Shown: positions 43,401 through 52,701 of the stretch, piece after piece | Layout of the letters: each line of letters begins with the position of its first letter | Numbering within the stretch: position 1 is the first letter of the stretch | Assembly (NCBI GenBank): GCA_037178625.1 | Contig: CM074134.1 | Location: forward strand, 2,232,001 to 2,296,000 | Source of the DNA: Skeletonema tropicum | Lineage: Eukaryota > Bacillariophyta > Thalassiosirophyceae > Thalassiosirales > Thalassiosiraceae | DNA length: 64,000 nucleotides | Reading direction: 5' to 3' | Translations under genes and position numbers: made by a program | Notes under the pieces: model-generated | What the model was told of the DNA's origin: nothing | Seen by the model: only the letters and a program-made list of their open reading frames with translations | Database searches by the model: none

Positions 43401-44239
43401 GCAGTAGTAGGAGTAGGAGCACCAGACTTGGCTTCCATAGCACGAGGAGAACCAGCAGTAGGTACTTCTTTCATCAATAGATTGAGTCGAGCAATAAGCT
43501 TTTTGAGATCGCGGCGATGCTCCTTCTGATTAGTAAGACGGAGCTGATTCTGCAGACGGACAAGATAGGTAGGATCTTGTACATACTCTTCGACAAACTC
43601 GGCAGTCTTAGCAGGATCAAATTCATTCAACGAGAAGCGATAGTCATCACCAGGATCAGGTTTGCCGTCAAGAAACTTGATTGTATCTAGTTCTTCAGCT
43701 CTAGCAGCAGCCATCTGTTGTTGTTTCTCAAGATGCTCTCGGGTAAACCGCTTGTGTTCACGCAAAAGATAAGGATACAAATCTTTGTACATCACTCCAG
43801 TGTAACGATAGCGATAAAACGACCGAAGAAGTAAACTTCTCCGCTTTCCACTGATGTTTGGACACGAGAAAGGTGGTCCCTTCCTCCTCCTAAGTCGATA
43901 GTTGTATTGAACCGGCAGGAAAATCAAGTAGTGAATTATGTAGGCACCCGTAGAGATGACCAAACAACCACCGCCGATCCACACTCCAAAGGCAGGAAGG
44001 AAGTAAGAAGACCATAGCCAACCCAGACAGGCGAAACCTTCCCCAGAAGATGCGAGATCGAGAACCTCAAACGCATCGTCCATCACAGAGAGAACTAACA
44101 GCAGACCGAAATTGAAGCACAAGAACCACTCGACAAGCGTAGCCATAGACACCGTAACCCCCAACAAGAAGCCGAAGTTCAACAGAGTCATAACCACCAC
44201 GAATAATTCAGGATATAAAAAGTAATAGAGTAGGGACAT
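37495..44239 (-). CDS. pol: Copia pol polyprotein (protease, integrase, RT, RNase H), split by a nested element
   Basis: The frame runs 44239-42524, is interrupted by the DNA element 40871-42523, and resumes at 40866-37495. Ignoring the insert and one copy of its 4-bp duplication, the frame is open for about 1695 codons. Domains: a hydrophobic N-terminus (about 10-110, perhaps four membrane helices) followed by RLRRRKG; the aspartic protease motif LDTGAS at 301-306; a GAG-pre-integrase zinc region (LLWHYKLGCSMKKIQYLM and a CPIPVC pair); an integrase core (SMDTV, KYHSDGGVF, NGAAERSVQ); reverse transcriptase (AYVDDILFWAKDD); and Copia RNase H (DADFAGMYG, STMEAEISALAHCCREL), ending FEYLRYKLCGW. 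It begins in a different frame from gag, with its ATG 23 nt past the gag stop. As it stands it yields a truncated product that stops in the insert. Confidence 0.93.
40871..42523. mobile_element. 1653-bp non-autonomous DNA element, copy 1, nested in pol
   Basis: Terminal inverted repeats TGGGTTCCCTCCTGG / CCAGGAGGGAACCCA are flanked by the 4-bp duplication AGAC (40867-40870 and 42524-42527). It has the same length as copy 2 at 55409-57061. The interior has short frames (72, 77 and 117 codons) identical or nearly so between copies. None shows transposase motifs, so it is presumably mobilised in trans. Subterminal palindromes ACCACTAATTAGTGGT, or near forms, occur at about 40887, 40905, 42300 and 42488. 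The superfamily is not recognised. Confidence 0.9.
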
Positions 44240-44262
44240 ACCACCTGAAACGGTAGGTCCCT

Positions 44263-45708
44263 TTACTGAAAATCCCGAGCTGCGGCAGCCCTCAAGGCAT
44301 TAAAAGCAGCTTTCCCTTCAACACTGTCAGTACCAAGAGTATTAACCTTTTCCCAGAGAGCCTTCTGCTTGTCCGCATCCACAGAAGTAGCATTAGCGGC
44401 AGTAGCAGAAGATTCCTTCTCAACCTTGGCAGCACATTGACGAGCCATTCGACCAGCAGGACAGTTAGGGTTCTCCTTCCAGTAGCAGAAGCTTGAATTC
44501 TTCATGGCCTTAGCATGCTCCTTAGAAGTATGATTTGTCCACATAGCCTTCCCCTTCAATCTCTTGCACTTAAGGCACTTGAATTCAATAAGACCTGAAG
44601 ACTCATTCATGCGGAATTGAGGCGTATTACCAGCTGTATCACGGCGAGGAATAGTAGCGCCAGTACCACCACCAGAACCAGAACGATCAGAACCGGTACC
44701 ACCAGAACCAGTACCACCAGCTGCCCTTCGAGCGTCCCTTTCTGCAAAGAACTCCTTCCTGTTCTTCTTGATCTCAGCTTGATTGTGAGGAAGGGGACAT
44801 TGATCGAGATGATGGTTCTTTTTACAGTTGTGACACGAGATGCCAGAAGGACTAGAACCACTGGGGACCAACGAATTGGCAGAGTAAGAGAACTGAGAAC
44901 CAGTCTCTGCTTCCCACTCTCCCGCTTTCGACATGCGCATGTACAAGACTTTCGCGGCCTTCAAGATATCCAAGATCTGAGTAGCAATCCCTTGCTGATC
45001 GGACGTGGCGTAGGTAACAGGCGTGTCGACATCGAAGGTGATTTCTCCCTTGAGATGTTCCAAGCGCATCTCCCTGAACATAACCTCAAAATCAGAGTTG
45101 GGGCATTTAGTAAGACCCTTGAGGACCATGCCGACATGCTTAACATCAAGACCATTTATCACCGCAAGTTGATTCACAACAAGACTCAACTTTAACTCAA
45201 CAGAGGCAACGTTGTGTCCAGGAACCTTAGTCAAACCATCTTCTGCAAACTTCTCGATCTCAGCACGGAGGACGTCCATATTGCTTGCCTGCAACGCATA
45301 GGCTGTTTTCATCATGCAGTACAAGACAGTGATGCCACCTCGTTCTTGGGGCGTGAAGAATTTATCCATGTTCTCTTTCACAGCCTTCTGCAAGGTAGCC
45401 GTCATACAGTTCATAAGATACAAACCCATGAGGCGACTGTTCTCCTTATCAACATGTGCAACATAAGGACTCGTGTTGATGTAACGTTGGACAAAGCGAG
45501 GAATGTCAATCGCGGTCCCACCCCAGCTATCACTGAGGTTGATAGGCTTAGCTTGGGTATCAAAGAACTCGGACGGATGAACGTTGGTTGAAGAGACACG
45601 AGTGATATGGCCACGTGGTACAGGCACCTGAGACTGATTAAAGTCATACTTATTCATATGGTCTTGAAACGATAGAAGCTTCTCATTGTCGGACTCAAGG
45701 TGAGCCAT
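44263..45708 (-). CDS. gag: Copia gag polyprotein
   Basis: 481 residues from the ATG at 45708. The frame is open three bases further, to a TTG. The N-terminal half is a helical capsid-like region (RYINTSPYVAHVDKENSRLM, LMNCMTATLQKAVKENMDKF). A zinc-knuckle-like CHNCKKNHHLDQCP follows near residue 300, then a Gly/Ser-rich linker, and then a second Cys/His cluster (FKCLKCKRLKGKAMWTNH, then SKEHAKAMKN) ending in ARDFQ. The two nucleic-acid-binding-like clusters are more than the single CCHC of many Copia gags. It ends 23 nt before the pol ATG, in another frame. Confidence 0.88.
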   Translation of the reverse strand: MAHLESDNEKLLSFQDHMNKYDFNQSQVPVPRGHITRVSSTNVHPSEFFDTQAKPINLSDSWGGTAIDIPRFVQRYINTSPYVAHVDKENSRLMGLYLMNCMTATLQKAVKENMDKFFTPQERGGITVLYCMMKTAYALQASNMDVLRAEIEKFAEDGLTKVPGHNVASVELKLSLVVNQLAVINGLDVKHVGMVLKGLTKCPNSDFEVMFREMRLEHLKGEITFDVDTPVTYATSDQQGIATQILDILKAAKVLYMRMSKAGEWEAETGSQFSYSANSLVPSGSSPSGISCHNCKKNHHLDQCPLPHNQAEIKKNRKEFFAERDARRAAGGTGSGGTGSDRSGSGGGTGATIPRRDTAGNTPQFRMNESSGLIEFKCLKCKRLKGKAMWTNHTSKEHAKAMKNSSFCYWKENPNCPAGRMARQCAAKVEKESSATAANATSVDADKQKALWEKVNTLGTDSVEGKAAFNALRAAAARDFQ

Positions 45709-46017
45709 CAACTCAGTCTCCTGTAAATGGCGTCAGTAAAAGGGGGTGCGTAACCACACGTCCAGACGACTTAAACTGGACTTGTGGTGAGCAGTCACAA
45801 AGAGGTATGTAAAGTTAGACAACCTCAACACTCCTTCTCGAAGTATGAACCGCCGTCAAGCTGTCGTACTTCGCTCCTTCTAACTGCCATATCACTTGCT
45901 CCGTATTACGGACCCTGAATTTTACTTCGTCGAGATAACATGCCTACCTCACAACATCAATGCTTCTGGCGAGGCTCGAACTGGGGACCAGAGCGAAGCG
46001 TACTTGGGCTCATAACC
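45709..46017 (-). other. Untranslated leader of the Copia element
   Basis: About 309 bp between the 5' LTR and gag. It contains the primer-binding site (45990-46017). It also holds an internal copy of the polypurine-tract/LTR junction (CAACCTCAACACTCCTTCTC and one more base at 45820-45840, matching 37416-37436). Next to the primer site, the minus strand reads GTTCGAGCC, which fits a pol III B-box consensus. Confidence 0.6.
45990..46017 (-). other. Primer-binding site for the 5' half of initiator tRNA-Met
   Basis: The base next to the 5' LTR starts a stretch whose plus strand reads GGGCTCATAACC (46006-46017). This is the anticodon arm of eukaryotic initiator tRNA-Met with CAT at its centre. 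The preceding GCGAAGCGTACTT resembles the D-arm side of the same tRNA (GCGGAAGCGTGCT). Drosophila copia primes from such a half-tRNA ending near position 39. The tRNA sequences are from general knowledge. Confidence 0.7.
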
Positions 46018-46311
46018 TGTAAATGGTGCAACGCTGTAAGTATAGGAAGATATTGACGCAGACAATGAAGAGTATCCGGCGTCCCGAATGCTCTGTGTAG
46101 CGTTGACTTCTTAGTAACAGAGACAATATTATTTTATTGTGAGAGCTTTGATTTGCACTTGACAATTTAGCAAAGTGCAACTCAACGCATAAGATAGCGC
46201 AGCTCTTGCGTTAGATGATGTGAGTGAGAACCATATACGGAAACTCACTCAATTGACAGAAACATGTAAACCTAAAATAGGAAGGCGAGTCACAACTAGG
46301 CAACCTCAACA
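46018..46311 (-). repeat. 5' LTR of the Copia element
   Basis: 294 bp with TG...CA ends in element orientation. It should carry the element promoter and abuts the tRNA-Met primer site. The adjacent flank gives CTGAG at 46312-46316. Confidence 0.95.
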
Positions 46312-46344
46312 CTGAGTGGTCGTGCAGAAAATGTGCAAAAAGTC

Positions 46345-46551
46345 TAGGCCTTTGGATATAGGGGGCGAGGGGGGAAACCCCCGATTCGTCTAAATGGGGG
46401 TGAAATGGTCTATAATAGCCAATATTTGGCTAGACTTAGACGAAAATCACGAGATTTTAGCTAAGTATAACCGTCCCCCCTTCTCGCAGGGGGGAAATCG
46501 GGGGGAAATCCCCCCGATAAAGGGTAGGCTAGCCCCCTATCCAAAGGCCTA
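46345..46551. mobile_element. Small MITE with TA target duplication
   Basis: The left end TAGGCCTTTGGATATAGGGG and right end CCCCCTATCCAAAGGCCTA are inverted repeats differing by a 2-bp indel. TA borders both sides, with GGCC just inside, as in Tc1/mariner-type elements. Inner C/G runs (GGGGGGAAACCCCCGATT against AATCGGGGGGAAATCCCCCC) add further pairing. It has no coding capacity. It lies 28 bp from the Copia target duplication. Confidence 0.7.
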
Positions 46552-46817
46552 AAAAAGTTCCAAAAAGAAAACATTGTTTCAATTCCCTTCAATCAATCGC
46601 AATTTCAATTGCAAACTGTTAATGTTATGCTGGCGGGCATCAATGACCTTCACCAACAACACAGAAGATAGCAACAAAGCGAGACAGCCAACGCAAGCAT
46701 CACAGCACCACAGCAAAGCAGAGGGTCTCTAGGATCTCCAAACCAAGCCTGTGTTCATTAACAAAGCGCCGGACGTAGCCAACGCAAGCAGCACAGTAGC
46801 ATCAGCACTCCTCTATC

Positions 46818-48328
46818 ATGACATTCATAGACCCGACCCAAGCGCCACCAACCCCCGGTCTCATCGCCGGCTACATCATCCTAACCTTCGTCTCCCTCAC
46901 CTGCACAATATGGGCCATCCAACTAGGCCGACACCGCACCCACTACCGACTCTTCTTCTCCGTCCGCGTCCTCTTTCCCATCGCCATATTAATCCTAGCT
47001 CTCGAAAATGCCACCCTCGCCACCACAGGTAAATTAATGGAACCCACATCTAATGACGACGAGGGCATGCCCATGGTCGAAACACATCCGTTGGTACGAT
47101 CTATATTCGTACTGCAGACATTTGAAGTTCCGATATTACTAATTGTCATGTTTGAAGTGACCTATCTGATTCATAAACGGCGCAGTGTCAATTTCTGTGG
47201 GATGTACTTTGACGAAGGACGACGATTGAATAATACACAAGCGATGAGTTGCATGTTAAGGAATAGTATACGATCACTGGCGACTGTATTGTTGGTGATT
47301 GGTCTGATGGTGAATTTTGATTTTATCCAGAGTCATGATATAACGATTGATGAACTTGCCGGGAGGGCGGGATGGTGGACCCTGATTGAGAGGAAGGGAT
47401 CATTGGAGGATGAGCTTCATTTGTTTTTGAGTTTGTTGCCGATTGCTGTGTTGGTGGTTGTGTCGTTTTATTTGTCGATAATGTTGTGGAGGTATGGAAC
47501 TTCGTCGTCTATGATTGTTCATTCGTCGATTTGCAATCCGTGAGTATTATATATATATACATGTATATTTTGTGACTGCTGTTTTCACATGTGAAGAAAC
47601 GACAAGCATCTTCTAACAATTTCTGATCCATTGGTTGGCAATGTATTACAACGCCACACCCAATCAGATGGTTCTACTGCTTTTTCGGAACGCTTGCCAT
47701 GGCAGCAGGACAATTATTCGCAGAACGACTCTACCCCATCATGTCCAATACTGGTATACTCATATTTATAATAACAATTGAAGCAGTCATGGTGGAAGTA
47801 GATAAAGATATTGTCGCCATTGAGAATGAAGCCTCATTTTTGGTTTGTGTTGCGTTGAAAGGGGATCAGATTTCGGTTGCTCGGCCGAGCGTGATAGAAC
47901 AAAGAAATGATACGGTGTTGCTGCAGGATGAAGAGGCACCGTCAATACTGTCAGATCAAGCTGATACTGACGATGCAGTGGAAGTAGTACAGGATGGAGG
48001 TGTTGTCTCTTCGAATTTAGAAACCGAACCAGATGGCCAAAATGAAACAGAAGGTGGTTTTCAAGATGAGGAGACTCCAGCAGCCAAAGAGGTCGAATCT
48101 CCAACTTCAGAAGAATTGAATGATCAAAACGACGCAACAGATGATGATGATCATCATTCAGAAAAGGTCGAATCTTCAACTCCAGAACCGTTGAATGTTC
48201 AAAATGATACAATAGATGACGATCACAATTCAGAAATTGAGCATTCCCAGCTCGAGAATACATCGAATGATGAAGAAAGAGAGGTGACGACAGTACTTCT
48301 AGATACATGCTGTACTTTGTTGAATTGA
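46818..48328 (+). CDS. Multi-span membrane protein with acidic C-terminal tail, unknown
   Basis: Exons 46818-47539 and 47668-48328, joined across a 128-bp GT-AG intron, encode 460 residues. About six to eight hydrophobic helices are visible: LIAGYIILTFVSLTCTIWAI, FFSVRVLFPIAILILALENA, VPILLIVMFEVTYLI, LATVLLVIGLMVNF, LLPIAVLVVVSFYLSIML, WFYCFFGTLAMAAGQLF, and GILIFIITIEAVMV. After about residue 310 a hydrophilic tail is rich in Asp, Glu, Asn and Ser with imperfect repeats (EKVESSTPEPLNVQND against EVESPTSEELNDQND). It could be a seven-helix receptor-like or transporter-like protein; no family motif is recognised. The Copia element lies 500 bp upstream. Confidence 0.75.
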
Positions 48329-48463
48329 ATTGAAATTGTACATAATTAGTAGTGATGTGTATTAATACAACTGCGACGTTGGAGTTGGCGCTGCTTTGAC
48401 GACTAAGGACAAGGCAACGAGCTTAAAAGGCTACACGAGCACTACTCTCTATCTCTACAAACA

Positions 48464-50113
48464 CTACTCTGTTGCAGACTTGTCATGTCGAGCAAGAAGA
48501 AATCCATCTGAATTGAAACGTCGATGCATACACAACAAACTATTGGAGCAAGGCCTATCATTGAAAGGCGCCCCGCTTGCGACAAAGCCTTCAAGGCGTT
48601 TGTCGCAAGCAGCTGATATCGTCCTCTCAACAAATTGCCCTGAAGGGCTCTCAGGAATAATTTGCAAGGAAATGTCCAGACTACTGACTCGTTGGTGACT
48701 TGGCCTCTTCTTCAACGCCAATCGAGCTCTTGGCAACATCACTAATCCATCAGACCTATGACGTCGGTGTCTCTTCCTCAAAGCAGTAGGAGCTGGAATT
48801 CTAGATGTATCCGTGACAGCCTTGTCTTGATGCATGTGAACTATACCACCTGCAAGAGAGCTTTCAAAGCTCTTGTCGATCGAGTAAGACAGAGCAGCGT
48901 CAACATCGTAGTTGGTATAGGATACTTCCTCAACATCGTGGAGTTCGCTTGAAACGGAAATAGTGGATGGAACTCCAGTATGTGTGTATGAAAGAGACGC
49001 CGATAGAGAAGGTGCTACCATCATATGGACCTCATCCACTTCCACCGGATCTTGTGGAGAATACGGACGATCATCGACAATTGAGGTAGGATGGGGTGTT
49101 GGACACAGAGCCGTCGCAATGTATTGCCTCTTGTTGATGATATGGCCCTCTTGTTCACACAGCAAGTTCCACTCTTGCAAAGAATCAATGCTCAGACGTG
49201 GACAAGGAGGCGGCCCAAACTCATCTTCAGTCACTTCAAGTCTACTTGCTTCGACATGGTTCATGCCAAGGTTTATATTGTAACCTGCTGGATCATACCA
49301 ATGCAACATTTCTTCCCTTTCTCCGAAGGAAAGATCATCACAAAATGACGAGCTTGAAATTGATGACACAGCATACGGGCTCTGGTCTGACGCCAATCTA
49401 CGTCGATTTGGTTGATCTGCTTGTTGGTTACGAAGGGGCTCCATCACCATCATCATACCATCAAAGTCTGTTTCATAGCCATCGCTGTCACTCAATTCAG
49501 AGACTGATGTCGATCTAGCACGGTTGCGATTGTGCAAGACGGCGTGGTTCATAGGCAGAGATTTGGCTCTAGGTTCCTTAGTTCCAATGATAGGAGGAAG
49601 TGGAGGTGACGCCATACGCAGAGTGCTTGGAGGTGCACACTCAAATTCTATGAGGTGAGGCAAATACTTTGACACAGTCGATGGTGAGGCTACCACGTTT
49701 CCTCTATCAGGTGTATCAATTTGAATTATCTCTGGCATGCTCGTGTCAAAAGACAGCTGCCTGATGAGCTCGAGAGCACGCAATGAAGATATTATATCTG
49801 CACCAGAAGGCGCTACGTCGGGAGAGGTGACACAGCATTCCATCATATCGATCGTGTCACTGCGGTCTGAGTGAAGTTTTCCATTACATATTACTGACGA
49901 TGCACGTCTGTGTGTCTTCGATGAGGACAAAGTCTCGCTGGATGGTAACCGCGGCCTTGTCATTCTATTATCGCTTGCTATTGATAGCAACCTACTTACA
50001 ACTATGTTGTTGCTTTTTGTTGTGTTATCATCTATTGTCGGTTTCATTGGCTCGGTTGGCAGTTTAGACGTCACATACACATGAAGACGATTCTTTTTAA
50101 TGGCGATTTTCAT
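48464..50113 (-). CDS. Low-complexity Ser-rich protein, unknown
   Basis: A single exon encodes 549 residues from a good ATG. It is rich in Ser, Pro, Arg and His with no recognisable domain. Several basic-residue plus Ser sites that fit AGC-kinase or 14-3-3 recognition occur: HRRASS near 68, RNRARSTS, HRRHRSDG, HQRVSS, and HRRFNSDG near the end. This suggests a phosphorylated regulatory or scaffold protein, which is inference. It is convergent with the preceding membrane protein (135 bp apart). Confidence 0.7.
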   Translation of the reverse strand: MKIAIKKNRLHVYVTSKLPTEPMKPTIDDNTTKSNNIVVSRLLSIASDNRMTRPRLPSSETLSSSKTHRRASSVICNGKLHSDRSDTIDMMECCVTSPDVAPSGADIISSLRALELIRQLSFDTSMPEIIQIDTPDRGNVVASPSTVSKYLPHLIEFECAPPSTLRMASPPLPPIIGTKEPRAKSLPMNHAVLHNRNRARSTSVSELSDSDGYETDFDGMMMVMEPLRNQQADQPNRRRLASDQSPYAVSSISSSSFCDDLSFGEREEMLHWYDPAGYNINLGMNHVEASRLEVTEDEFGPPPCPRLSIDSLQEWNLLCEQEGHIINKRQYIATALCPTPHPTSIVDDRPYSPQDPVEVDEVHMMVAPSLSASLSYTHTGVPSTISVSSELHDVEEVSYTNYDVDAALSYSIDKSFESSLAGGIVHMHQDKAVTDTSRIPAPTALRKRHRRHRSDGLVMLPRARLALKKRPSHQRVSSLDISLQIIPESPSGQFVERTISAACDKRLEGFVASGAPFNDRPCSNSLLCMHRRFNSDGFLLARHDKSATE

Positions 50114-50844
50114 GAACCAAGTTCAAAACCCTTCAAAGCAAGAAACGCACTTGGAGGCCATCCGCGGAGTTGCGCTCTGCACTCGCTCAAACAGGGCATT
50201 GTTATCCGGTTTAACGGAAGCTACCGTTATGAGACCGTTGCTTGATGAGGTGTGGCGCCATGTGCGCGTTGTTGTAGCGGATGGTTTCTTGCTTCCTTTC
50301 GGTCTATGTTTCTCTGTGATCGTGCTTATCTTATGTATGTGAGAGGTGTCGGCAACGGTGCGTGTTGTTGGAGCGGACGGTTTCTTGCTTCCTTTCGTTG
50401 TCTGTTTCTCTCTTTCTCAAGATTCAAGATCACTGCGAGAGATTCCTTTTCATTCTAAAAACGGTCACAAAATAATTTTGCTCACACGTCTCACGTCTTA
50501 CTTGAAAGCATTTCATGCAAATCCAATCATATCCTCTCCGCCTAGCCGTTTACTGGAACCGTTACTTCTACAAGTTTTGTTCAGACCATCTTGTTTCGAC
50601 ATGGAGACAGAGAAAGCCCTGTCATTGGTCTGACGGAGTTGTCTACCTGTAAGTAACTGTACCTCTACATGAAACACTCCCTCTTCCGATCGGAGTACAT
50701 CATAAATTTGGATAGATATTCCTGTGTCAGTTAATAAATTTGTGAATCCACCTATTTGGAAGTGGCAATGATGGCGGACCACTTGGAATTCTGAGATATA
50801 TTACTTCAATTTCAAGAACAATAAATTCCAATTAGATTTCATCC
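50114..50844. other. Intergenic with a degenerate tandem duplication
   Basis: At about 50245-50425 a unit of roughly 95 bp is present twice. Both copies contain GGTTTCTTGCTTCCTTTCG preceded by GTTGTTG or GTTGTTGTAGCGGA. The rest holds no recognised gene. Confidence 0.55.
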
Positions 50845-52155
50845 CTACAAGTCTTTGGACTTGGTCAGCCCTTTTCCTTGTTGTATTTTGAGCCAGCACC
50901 CCATAGTTGCTTTGTAATGAAATCGTATAAAATCAGCATTGAACACCGTAAAAAGTAGAAATATTGCCAGCACAATTGTAGCTAATTGCGAACCATGCTC
51001 ATTGAGGCAGTGTGTGACTGTCATAAACACAATTTTGAGCCAGTAAATCATTCGAAACGCGATTTGAGAACACAAGCACATAATGTGTGCAGACATTCTC
51101 AACCAGGGCTTGTTAGCTTGAGCGAAAGGGCTGAAATCAAGGATCTGTCCAAGGTAATGTAAGGAGCTTGTCAGTCCAAGCAGAGCAAGCAGCACATAGC
51201 ATATAAGATCTTTTGGAGCTGCTTCGATATAATATATGCAGCCAATACACAGGATCAATGACGAAATGTGATGCACCAATAAGAGTGACCAAACACTTTG
51301 GTGCATCTGCTCCACCGTCACATCTTTGTTGTAAACATACGATAAAATGATCAAGATTGTCGCGTAGGTCATGTACCCCACTTCACTGTAAAGGCACACA
51401 TTCAAATACACATCATTATGTGTGACTAGATAGCACACTGGAAGCAATAATCCATTGATGCAGTGCTCAAAAAGAACTACCGTGCTCGAAAGAAACATGT
51501 TGCGAATGTGTTCACCTGTTTCAATCCAGAAGCTTGACCAACCATTCCTGCACATCGTCACGTTGATTGTACGTTGAACACATCATATACATGATGCACC
51601 AAAGCGATAGCGATAAGTTAATTAATCACACATTAGAGCCATGTGAGTGTCCAGCAAAGGAAGGTTCACAAAAGCAGTAGATACATAATCATTGCAAGGA
51701 GCTCACCAATGTCTATCAACGTAGGGGTACTTCAATTTCGGCAAACGAAGACGAAAGTGATCATCAATCCATTTCATAGTCCTCTCTTCATATAAGAATC
51801 CCTTGTATTCGGCTGCAGCATATGCAACTTGTTGCTTTTCATCAGGCCAAGTTTTCCCTCGAAACTTCATGAATGCCCCAATTTGTTCATCAGTGGCTTG
51901 CATGAGAGGTATGTCAAATGGAACAGCGCTACCTTGCGGATTGGGATGAGGCAGCTTGGATGGTATAGATGCTTTTGATATCGGCACCGGATAACTCCAA
52001 AACTGACGCGCTACAGCTTGACATATCTTCTTGATGAAGGCGAGCAAACATGCCCATGTTATCAGCATCAACATAACTTTCGATGCGAATTCATCCATTG
52101 AAGGGGCTCGACTGCCTGTGAAATCGATCGTGCTGGTTGTAGGGAGGTTTGCCAT
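50845..52155 (-). CDS. Multi-span membrane protein, TLC-domain-like
   Basis: Minus-strand exons 51707-52155 and 50845-51547, separated by a 159-bp intron, encode 383 residues. One helix lies near the N-terminus (VMLMLITWACLLAFI). A cytosolic-looking segment with KFRGKTWPDEKQQVAYAAAE follows, then about seven helices. The arrangement with SVWSLLLVHHISSLILCIGC and LTSSLHYLGQIL resembles TLC-domain proteins (ceramide synthase, TRAM, CLN8 group), whose His pair sits in a membrane helix. The similarity is moderate. Function, if TLC, would be sphingolipid-related or lipid sensing at the ER. A generic multi-span protein is the alternative. Confidence 0.65.
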
Positions 52156-52701
52156 GATTTCATTCGTTATGTACTATGATTGCTCTCTCTGTCCGTGACG
52201 CCTCTACTACTTCTACAACATGTACAATGCAGCGGCTGCAGCTTCAAATCCATCTTTCTGATTCAGGCTGAGTGCAGTAACGTAAGTACTTACTTTTTTA
52301 AATCCATCGTGGCCGGGTCCGTCAGTGAGCTTGCGATGAAGCTAAACGGTACTCCATTTGAAGCTAAACGGTATTCCACTTGTCTTTGAGGTACGACACG
52401 CATGTGAAAATACAAGAGTGACGTGTTTTGGAGGGCTGAGCACTTGCTTCCACCTTCCACAATCAACAAAGACAGCCAAGCGCCACCGCTCATCCAAACA
52501 CATCCAAAACTGTAACTCTCTGTACTCTGTAAAGTTACTTTATTGGTTGGTGGAACTCGTCTGCATTGAGCTATCAAAACTGAACGATATCCCTTACTAT
52601 TCATTTGCGCTCAAAGGAAAAGAATCTGCAATTTGCCGGCCGAACTTAGTTTTTTTGATATAGCTATTCAACAACACAAATAATACAACTCTACAATTAA
52701 C
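52156..52701. other. Divergent intergenic region with a 22-bp tandem duplication
   Basis: This lies between the TLC-like and TerC genes. GAAGCTAAACGGTACTCCAT at 52338 is repeated as GAAGCTAAACGGTATTCCAC at 52360. No gene was recognised. The region must hold both promoters. Confidence 0.6.

Larger units (their letters stand above)
37133..46311 (-). mobile_element. Full-length Ty1/Copia LTR retrotransposon (CoDi-like), carrying a nested insertion
   Basis: LTRs of 294 bp flank the element and it is bordered by the 5-bp target duplication CTGAG (37128-37132 and 46312-46316). The orientation is minus: 5' LTR at 46018-46311, primer-binding site next to it, gag, pol with protease-integrase-RT-RNase H order (the Copia order), polypurine tract, 3' LTR. 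Its own length is about 7.5 kb after subtracting the 1653-bp insert and its 4-bp duplication. The LTRs differ at one position by eye, so insertion was recent. Apart from the insert I see no stop or frameshift. Assignment to the diatom CoDi group is by analogy. Confidence 0.95.

Noticed and set aside
45961..46017. Possible complete tRNA gene in the Copia leader
   Set aside because: The minus strand has a B-box-like GTTCGAGCC and the plus strand an anticodon-arm match, but these are on opposite strands and do not form one cloverleaf. The primer-binding-site explanation suffices.
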